A program made the position numbers and the translations under genes. Shown piece after piece: positions 56,695-64,000 of a stretch of DNA of 64,000 nucleotides. Positions within the stretch are counted from its first letter, which is position 1. Each line of letters opens with the position of its first letter. The notes beneath the pieces were generated by a model. The model did not search any database. It was not told the origin of the DNA and worked only from the letters and a program-made list of their open reading frames with translations. The DNA is from Caprella mutica (Eukaryota; Arthropoda; Malacostraca; Amphipoda; Caprellidae), in NCBI GenBank assembly GCA_947561585.1, contig CANNZV010001063.1, positions 124,001 to 188,000 on the forward strand, read 5' to 3'.

Positions 56695-57797
56695 TCTTCA
56701 GAGCTGTGCATGTAACTAACATACTTAAATCAATGTAAAAGTGTATTAAAAATGTGTGGGTTAAACAAATCAGTATTATAGAAATATTATAAAAATACAA
56801 CATGCATAAAATTAACAAAATTTAAATAGAACGAAACCTGTTAAATCAATAATATTATAATATTAAATATTAATACCTGTCAAATCAATAATATTATAAA
56901 GCTGAAATAAATTCATTAACAAAAATACATCCTGTAATAATAATTATTACAATAACAATTAAGTACTTCTAACTAACCTTTTACACTTAATATTATTCTT
57001 TATTTCTTTTTTGCTAATATATGCACACAGGCACTGACTCAGGGAAACTGATTTTTCACCACTGGACTTGATTCATAAAAGAACCTTATGCGATTAGCTC
57101 ACAAATGAAACTGACTGCAAATATAATTGATGACACGCAAATATAAATCGTTAGCCTAGATTATACTCAACTTTGGTTTCATGAACAGTGGGTCTCCCAT
57201 CTTCAGTGTTATCGGCGACGTTATCGATGATTTTAACTGTGTCACCTCGTGTACACTGAATGAAGCAGGTTGAATAAATACTACTTTAAATTCAGATGTA
57301 GTGTTTAAACAAATTAGACTCTCAGTTTTCGGTTGAATTACGGCTTTTTTGCATGTTGTATGTATATTGATTAATTGAATGTTGCCCAAATTCACCAACG
57401 TGCAATGCCTTACCCTGTCTGTTCTCTTCCTCCTTCCGTGTTTCACCGTGATTACCCAATTGGTTAATCTCACTGATTGTCTCTGCTTTCACTCAAATTT
57501 TTCAATTAGGTCATCTGTACTCTCCTTATCTCTCAGATAATTTTCGAGATGCCTTTTTCACTATGCTTGATTTTGATTCGAAAATTCTTTATATTTTATC
57601 ACAAAAACTCAACACCTTAATTGGATTATACTCTCAAATAGGGTCGCAAAACCCGGTCTTTCTGTAATCAAATACTCTCCAAATCAGATGGTTAACTAAG
57701 TTTTTGGTAAACTACAAAGCTCTCAATCTTTCACTTTAGTAATTGAATTTTCGTTCGTAAATTCGAATTACTTAATCACATACCATACTGCCACCAA
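56695..57797 (-). other. Gypsy 5' leader with an unassigned 105-codon frame
   Basis: Between primer-binding site and Gag. A minus-strand frame at 57156-57473 (105 residues, with CTLVNLGNIQ and SLICLNTTSEF) has no recognised family and no clear role; it could be leader sequence open by chance or a captured fragment. Confidence 0.4.
57779..57796 (-). promoter_or_regulatory. Gypsy primer-binding site
   Basis: On the minus strand TTGGTGGCAGTATGG follows the LTR end immediately. A TGG start is what a tRNA 3' CCA would pair with. I do not assign the tRNA. Confidence 0.65.
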
Positions 57798-58265
57798 TGT
57801 GATGGTTCCCCTTTGGGGTGATCTCATCAACTGTGGTACCTTATAATGGTCCACGGTATGGATTCTTATAGTGATTAGAATCTTACTCTTTTATTTATCT
57901 TTTCAGATTCCTTTGTATATTTATTAATCTCCTTCTACTGAATACTCATTTCCATGCCCTAGAACCAACTTGCTTATATGGTTCCGACCTCAGACCTATG
58001 ATCAATGCTCCAAAGTATTTAGGTTAAATAACACTTTCTTTGTTATAACTCAAAAGGGATTGTATTTCTAGATCAAGCATAAATTACAACACAATGCACT
58101 TCACTAAGCACTCACAAGTATTTGTCTCATAACCAAAGACTTGAGATTTAGATGTTAATCTCATGCGAGCCAAATGGTAACTAGCTGTGAATGCTCATTA
58201 CACATAATTATATAGGTTCGCCAAAGCAGTTATGCGTACACAAGTAATGTGTTTGCATCACTACA
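57798..58265 (-). repeat. Gypsy 5' LTR (468 bp)
   Basis: Intact copy; on the plus strand it begins TGTGATGGTTCCCC and ends CACTACA. It supplies promoter and polyadenylation signals in this class. Confidence 0.9.
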
Positions 58266-61200
58266 TTGCCGCTGTGTCCGCTTTGTCGTTTCCGGGTACT
58301 TTTTTGTCCTGGTATCCATATTACTGAAACTGTATATACCATGGATAACAGTCTATGAAAAGTATTTTGTAGGTTATGCATTAGATGGTTTTTGGGATCA
58401 AGAGTTTGTAGTCCTTGCACAGCACTTAAAGAGTCGGTACATATGAGATATTTGGTTGTGGTATGGTCTCTGAAATCTTCTTCGATTATAGTGCATGCAA
58501 ACATCAGGGCTTTAAGTTCTGCAGTGTAAACGGTGGCTATTTATGGTAGTGAAGCAGAGATTGTTTTGTTGCCATGAACAGCTGCTGCTCCAACTCCGTG
58601 GTTGTCTTTGGAGCCATCAGTATATAGATGAATGTGCGTGGGGTAGTTTGTGCTCACATGCTCTAGGAAGTGGGGATTGAAATTGTCAATATCTTTGACG
58701 AGTGGTGTTGCGAGTTCTGTGTCAGCAAGTGGCCGTAGTAGGCACCATGAAAAGAGGCTTGGGGTTTTATATGGTAGAACAGGTTTTAGATGTAGATCAA
58801 GTTGGGTTATTGCTTTAGTTGCACGTTGGACAAATGGATTTAGTGGTGGGTGGGTATATGCAAATTGTTTTGATAGTGCTGTATTCATTATAGACTTGTA
58901 GACAGGGTTTAGTAAGAAGCATTTGTTTTTGAAGAATTTTCTGCTCTCAAGGTCCATTCTTCTGTCAGTTAGTGATGGTTCGTTACTTAGGATGTACAGG
59001 CTTTCTACTGGGGAGCTTTTGAAGGCATCAGTGCAGATTCGCAGGGCCTCGTTGTTGATAGCGTCTAACTTTCTCAGCGGTGCTCCCGCAGCAGAGCCAT
59101 ACACCAAGCACCCATAGTCTAGTTTTGGTCTTATTATTAGCCTGTATGTTTGTAGAAGGATACGATGGTTCGCTCCCCATTTCGTAGATGAGAGAGAGCG
59201 GAGTAGATTCATGGAGGAATTGCATGATGATACGAGTTTTGTGATGTGTGTATTCCAGGTGAGTTGAGGATCCCAGTTAAGGCCCAGAAATTTGACTATT
59301 TTTCGACGTTTATTGCACTACCTCTTAGTCTTAATGCGTGTTTGATTGGGAAGTCTGGTTTTTTGTGGAATACCGTGCAGTTAGTTTTTGTTGTTGAGAA
59401 TTGGAATCCATTATCATCTGCCCATATTGACATTGAGTTGATGACTGGTTAGAGTTTGGTTGTAACTTCGTGCATACTATTTCCTGAGAGTGTTACAAAG
59501 AGTGACGTATGTATATGGTTAGGGATGATTGCTGCAAGTGAGTTTATTCTGATCGCGAATAGAGTGACAGAAAGAATGCTTCCCTGAGGAACTCCTGCAT
59601 TCCTACGGAGGACATCTGATTATCAATAGACACTCTGAAGTGTCGTTCACACAAGAGTTTTTGGATGTATCTCTGTAAGGTGCATGAGACACCAAGTTCA
59701 CGCATATCTTTGAGTATTCCATACCGCCATGTTGTATCGTAGACTTCGGCCAAATCAAAGAATACACCTACTGCTACTTTATTCTCACTGAAAGCTCTTT
59801 TTAGGTAGGTATCCAGTCTGATCGGATGGTCGATAGTGGATCTATTCTTTCTGAATCCACATTGGAGTGGTGTAAGGAACTTGTTGTTTTCTAAGTATTC
59901 TATAAGTCTTTTATTTATCATTTTTTTCGAATAGTTTTCCATGCAACTTGTGAGTGCTATGGGTCGGTAGTTGGATGGATCAAAATGATTTTTGCTGGGT
60001 TTGGGGATTGATATTATGGTTGCCATGTTCCACTGAGGGGGATAATATATTTCATTCCACAATCTATTGTAGACTTTAAGAAGGTATATGAGTGCTATTT
60101 CCGGAAGGTGTTTCAGCATGAGATAGTGAATTTCATCATTTCCTGGTGAGGTATTATTTGTTGTTGACAAGGCTGATATATGTTCATGGATCTTGAATGG
60201 TAGGTTATATTCTTGGTCGTTTGATAGTGGAAATACTATCGGGTGGGATTCAGCAATACGTTTCTTAGAAAGAAACTGACGGGTACAGTTTTGATAACTT
60301 GAGTTTGAAACAATTGAGTCTGCGATAGTATTTTCTATTTCAGTTTTGGTGGTAATTCTTGTGCCGTTATTGTTGAGAACGGATATTGTACGGGAAGGTT
60401 TGCCTCTCATTTGTCTGAGTTTTGTATATATTTGTGATATTGGTACGATATGGTTCATGCTTTCAAGATACTTTTATAGTTCTTCTTTTTGACATTGTTT
60501 AATATATCTTTTGGTGAAGGCTCGTTGATGTTTCCAATGTATTTTATCTTCTATTGATTCGGTGTGTTTGAATTTTTTATAGAGATGTTCACGTTCGTGG
60601 ACCATACGTTTGCAGTCTTCATTCCAGAACGGTCGGGGGAAAAATCGTTTAGGAATTTATTTGGGTATGTGTTTATCTGCTATTGTTGGTAGAAGTAATT
60701 AAGTAGGTCATCTGCATGCTGAAATGTTGCCTCATCTGTTAAGGTGTTCCATTCTTCGTCAAGCGAGTACTCATCCCAATTAGTTTTCGAGTAACTATAT
60801 CTTGCAGATGGAGGCTCCACTGCTCTGATTCCACTTATCGTTATTAAGATCGGGTTGTGGTCGCTGAAAAGAACTGATGGTAGTACGGTCCATTCGATAT
60901 CTGGCACAAGTGAGATGCTGGATAATGATAAGTCAATTGATGTGCCAGACTCATGCGTGGGAGTACCATCGTTCAGGCAGGCAATTTGATGTTTCTGGAG
61001 TAACTTTTTCGATTATTTTTCCTCTGCTGTCTGTCACTAAACCACCCCATAGGGGGCTATGATCATTAAAATCACCCAGAAGCAGAAATGGTGAAGGAAG
61101 TTGTTCTGTTACATTAACGATATCTTGATAGGTTGTTTTCTCTCTTCCAGGTAAGTATATTGAAGCAACTGTGATAAATTTAGAGCGATGTAGTAGTATT

Positions 61201-61495
61201 CTGGCAGCTATTATCTGAAGGTTGCTATTGATTTGAATTGATTCATATGGGCAGGATGAGTGGATATAGAGTGCTACTCCACCGTGGAATCTTTGGTTGA
61301 AATGGCCCTGCTTGCATAGTCCATTGTATCCTATAGTATTTTAATCATGAAATCCTTTACTAGGAATGTTTCTTGTATAGGATGGATGGTTGAAATGATT
61401 CTATTATGGATAGTAGATCTGATTTAGCGGATGAAATGCCGCGGGCATTCCACTGAATTATGTAATCATTGATGGTTTCTATTGACATTATTTAT
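58266..61495 (-). pseudogene. I-clade ORF2, copy 2, broken
   Basis: Starts at the TAATG overlap near 61493. The endonuclease spans about 61495-60680 with frameshifts but keeps the NDGTPTHESGTSI region and SDHNPILITISG, where copy 1 has a deletion. The RT (59544-60458) keeps SNYRPIALTSCM and the FFDLAEVYDTT box, then shifts near 59580. The C-terminal RT and RNase H (58541-59212) include LYTDGSKDNHGVGAA, and 58208-58504 has LICTDS. It ends where the gypsy LTR begins. The MITE sites of copy 1 are empty here. Confidence 0.8.
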
Positions 61496-62226
61496 GTTTC
61501 CTACCTTTGTGGGATCGGGATCTATGGTAGTTTGGGTGATCATGAGATCTTCGTCGGTTGTGATATTTCCTTGAAGTTTTTTCTTTGGATCTTGTCCTAG
61601 ATTTGTGAGCTTCTTTGAGTTGGAGTTCATAGTTTTCTCCGTCACTATTGCTGTCTGGTTGGTTGGAACTATTGGATGAATTATATATTTTGAGAGTTGC
61701 TGAATAGTCATCTTCGAGTGTTACATCTGAATTTTGCTCTGGCAGTTGTTGCTCGGTTGGGGATGTATTGAGGCATATTTCATCCTCATATATTCGACAC
61801 GAGTTTGGACTCTGCAGGAAGGCTTTAGTTTTTTTTTCCAGGATGATATGTTGAGGTGCTTGGTTGAGGGTTGTTGATCTGTTCGTTTCTTTGGATGATT
61901 GGTGGGATTTGATCAGTGTTGCGAATTGGCATGGTGCTTGTGTTGGGTAGTGGTTGTTTCAGTGCTGCACTGAAACAAATTCTATTACTGTCTAACATCC
62001 GTCTATTTTTGTTCAATGTGAGTCTTGCCTGTGCTCTTGAGCATCCTTGTTTTTGTTGAAGTGTTACTATTTTTAATTCATTTTTATACTCATTGCAGTT
62101 TTTGTTTCCTGTTTTATGTTGTTCAGAGCAGTGATGACACTTTATGGTTTCACTTTGACATGTGTCAGCAGAATGTCCTCCAGCGTCATACCTTCCGCAT
62201 AAAACAGGGGATTCACATTCGTACAC
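61493..62226 (-). pseudogene. I-clade ORF1, copy 2
   Basis: It starts near the gap with CESPVLCGRYDAGGHSADTC, one zinc knuckle missing a Cys spacing, then CHHCSEQHKTGNKNC, the second. Frame is lost in an A-run near 61828 (two more A than copy 1) and continues to the TAATG at 61493 with the basic tail. The upstream half is absent at the gap. Confidence 0.75.
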
Positions 62227-62237
62227 ACCACCAGATC

Positions 62238-62261
62238 NNNNNNNNNNNNNNNNNNNNNNNN
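62238..62261. other. Assembly gap (24 N) flanked by identical 17-mers
   Basis: GTACACACCACCAGATC occurs directly before (62221-62237) and directly after (62262-62278) the Ns. The contig ends may overlap rather than leave a true gap. Confidence 0.95.
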
Positions 62262-62486
62262 GTACACACCACCAGATCTTTTAGGCCGAGGAAAAATATG
62301 CGCACTGAATTCAATCTTTGAATGTATTGCATAATTAATAATGTCTAGCTTGAGATATTTATCAACTTCATTGTCAATGAGTGTTTTTTCATTGGAAGAA
62401 TACCTAATTTCAGAAGGGACAACAGATTGTTTAGGAATTTCTTTAAAGGGAATTGTTATATACTCTATTCTTTCTTCTTTAATCAT
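62262..62486 (-). pseudogene. DIRS-type reverse transcriptase N-terminal fragment
   Basis: About 75 codons read from 62486: TIPFKEIPKQ, then KTLIDNEVDKYLKLDI and FSAHIFPRPKRSGGVY, the pattern that opens YR-retrotransposon RT (compare FPVPKPNGDVRIIL at 23505). It is cut by the gap on one side and the short LTR on the other. It differs from the 20065 element, so it is another family. Confidence 0.55.
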
Positions 62487-62488
62487 GA

Positions 62489-62656
62489 TGTTATCATAGC
62501 AATGGAATGTACGTGTTTATGTGTATGTGTGTTGTGCGCCGGCATCAGGGTACACTGCTTCTCAGTGCGCCAGTCTGAAGCTAGAGTTCATAGAATAAAG
62601 TCATGACTAGTTATCCGCTCGTATAATTACACTTCCTTCATTAAGTATATACAACA
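62489..62656 (+). repeat. Short LTR (168 bp) of a second gypsy-type element
   Basis: Starts TGTTATC and ends ATACAACA (TGTT...AACA). Contains AATAAAG near 62594, a possible polyadenylation signal. The second LTR is not in the window. Confidence 0.6.
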
Positions 62657-62659
62657 TTT

Positions 62660-62670
62660 TGGCGACAAGG
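62660..62670 (+). promoter_or_regulatory. Primer-binding site of the second gypsy-type element
   Basis: TGGCGACAAGG three bases after the LTR. A TGGCGAC-type site is common in gypsy elements; the tRNA is not assigned. Confidence 0.55.
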
Positions 62671-62691
62671 AAAACCAGTGACAGTGTTACA

Positions 62692-63404
62692 ATGTCTGAT
62701 AACACGTGTTCCTAATTCAATTGTCAACAAGAGACAATAGAAGAATTTATACAAAGATTTACAGTACAATGTGCAAGTCAGTTAGAAGCTGCCGGTGAGG
62801 ATGAGAAGAAAAAGCTGCCATCCTTATTAAAGCTCCTCCAGTAAACGTCATATCTGATCTACAGCGGCGTCTCAAGCAATCTTCATTGGTTGATGCTACA
62901 TTTACAGTTATTAAAGATAAATTAACCAACCAATTCACAGTTAAGCAGTCTGTAATTGGAAATACCGTGAAGTTGTTTAATCGCAAACAACACAGCAACG
63001 AAAGTATTGAGAACTATGCCAGGTGTCTCCATGATTTAGCTTCTACTTGCGAATTCAGTAACTGTTGCAGAGACAAATTACTACGAGACGTATTCGTCAG
63101 TGGTTTGCATTCATCTACAATACTTCAAACACTACTTCAAGATTGCGAAGGAAAAAGTTTCAATGAATGTATTGAAGAGGCGAAACTCATCAATCAACTG
63201 ATTTCTGATGCAAATGACATTAAACCTGACGAACTTCAGCAATCCAGCTACAAGATTTCTAGCAGACGTTCTTCTAAAGCTTCTAATTTCTATACATGTA
63301 TTAGATGCGGTTCTTCCGGTCAACATGTCGCTAGTGAATGTTTCGCTCTTAAACTAAGATGTAAGAAGTGCGATAAAATGGGTCACTTGGCTAAACCCAG
63401 GTAA
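62692..63404 (+). pseudogene. Gypsy-type Gag remnant with zinc knuckles
   Basis: It starts at ATG 62692 but meets a TAA at 62713 and shifts frame near 62815 before the main frame (62886-63404). That frame has the capsid pattern SNESIENYARCLHDLASTCEF and FVSGLHSSTILQTLL. Two knuckles follow: CIRCGSSGQHVASEC and CKKCDKMGHLAK, the second missing its final Cys where the similarity ends. Protease and Pol are absent, so the element is truncated. Confidence 0.75.
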
Positions 63405-63629
63405 CATGACAATATCCCCGGGAACTCCGTTGGAGTACCGCACCTCCGCTTCAGATCCACATCCCAAAAGGATGCTGAGCGAATGTTCGAATTGTATTTA
63501 AAAGGAAACATATCCTCATGGAACTTAATGCCTAATCCCAGGAGGGCTCTTGGTCAGTCACTCATTGTTATAGGTACCACTGTGCTATAAGTAATTAATT
63601 AATTTTCATAAACTACCTACTTCCCTACC
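63405..63629. other. Unassigned flank
   Basis: No gene or repeat recognised. Confidence 0.4.
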
Positions 63630-63843
63630 TAGGGTCACGCTTTAATTTTTATTTGCGGCTCTCTCAAGAGAGTCTCTAAAACATTCTGAACCGAAATTAC
63701 ATTAAAATGGCATAGCTATCAAAAGAAGAGCAGTGCATGCTATAATTTATTAATTTAAGTTTTTAACGTGTGTTTTGAAGCTGATGTTCTGTTGTTAGAG
63801 GCCGCAGTTTGTTAGTGTGCCGCAATTTACCTTATTGACCCTA
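63630..63843. mobile_element. TAGGGTC MITE, copy 4
   Basis: Starts TAGGGTCACGC and ends GCCGCAATTTACCTTATTGACC CTA, with a CTCTC/GAGAG hairpin near the left end (63658-63680). The interior (AACGTGTGTTTTGAAG) matches the copy at 14511. Confidence 0.7.
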
Positions 63844-64000
63844 GATAAACTACATAACTACCTACCTACGCTGCTACGCAGACTACCTACCTAACTAGGC
63901 TAGTGTGGGAAATCGGACTGTTAAAGACGGGTTTAAATTACAATTATCTGAATTTAAAACTCGAGATATTGCCTAACTTAGTAATTGTAATAATTACAGT

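Larger units (their letters stand above)
38973..58265 (-). mobile_element. Ty3/gypsy LTR retrotransposon with two nested insertions
   Basis: LTRs of about 468 bp (57798-58265 and 38973-39335 plus 44390-44499) start TG and end CA and differ at only about seven sites by eye. TTGC duplications (38969-38972, 58266-58269) flank the element inside the I copy. Gene order on the minus strand is Gag, zinc knuckle, protease, RT, partial RNase H, integrase, the standard gypsy order. A CR1-like element sits inside the 3' LTR and a DIRS-like element in the 3' internal region. Despite young LTRs, the pol gene has a deletion and Gag is split. Confidence 0.9.
38938..62237 (-). mobile_element. I-clade non-LTR retrotransposon, copy 2, split by gypsy insertion
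   Basis: On the minus strand it runs from the assembly gap at 62238 through ORF1 and ORF2 to 58266, then resumes after the gypsy element at 38972-38938 with similarity to copy 1 near 5740-5790. The last part of RNase H, zinc tail and 3' UTR are missing. It lacks both MITEs found in copy 1, giving their empty sites. Confidence 0.85.

Overview
This window looks like intergenic or heterochromatic DNA from an AT-rich invertebrate genome, probably an arthropod. I recognise no host gene, tRNA or rRNA. Nearly every long reading frame belongs to a mobile element. The mix points to a metazoan but does not fix a species: an I-clade non-LTR element with RNase H, CR1/Jockey-group non-LTR elements, Ty3/gypsy and BEL/Pao LTR elements, DIRS tyrosine-recombinase retrotransposons, a Tc1/mariner DD37E transposon and hAT- and P-like MITEs. 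All family calls come from reading motifs; no database search was possible.

Layout. 435-10441 is a large foldback (palindromic) repeat. It has been split by an I-clade retrotransposon (1030-6413, itself carrying two small DNA elements) and by a nested inverted-repeat element (6474-7155). 13069-19240 holds a 147-bp tandem array interrupted by a 5.3-kb DIRS-like element (13685-19030) that has lost most coding capacity but keeps DIRS architecture and carries repeated, highly structured units. 20065-26146 is a coding but decayed DIRS element with Gag, RT-RNase H-methyltransferase-like and tyrosine recombinase regions, interrupted by a foldback made of short subrepeats (22297-23249). 28396-29996 is a complete Tc1-type transposon with an open DD37E transposase. 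30167-32110 is an hAT-like non-autonomous element filled with a 32-bp minisatellite. 32705-36190 holds a decayed CR1-like element (minus) next to a BEL/Pao pol fragment. 36334-38679 is a 28-bp satellite.

38938-62237 is a three-level nest on the minus strand. A second I-clade copy contains a Ty3/gypsy element (38973-58265) with near-identical LTRs and a 4-bp target duplication. That gypsy element contains a full-length CR1-like element inside its 3' LTR (39336-44389) and a second copy of the structured DIRS-like element in its 3' internal region (46328-51235). An assembly gap (62238-62261) separates this nest from a DIRS-type RT fragment, a short-LTR gypsy fragment with a gag remnant, and a MITE.

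Most noteworthy: (1) the DIRS-derived non-coding element, present twice, with repeated units of about 165-300 bp that fold into several hairpins with compensatory changes between units; (2) a hydrophobic, cysteine-rich reading frame in the CR1-like element, lying in frame behind the ORF1 TGA and overlapping ORF2 by ATGA; (3) the hAT-like element that has amplified an internal minisatellite; (4) a small ORF with an N-myristoylation motif and a membrane segment in the gypsy 3' region.
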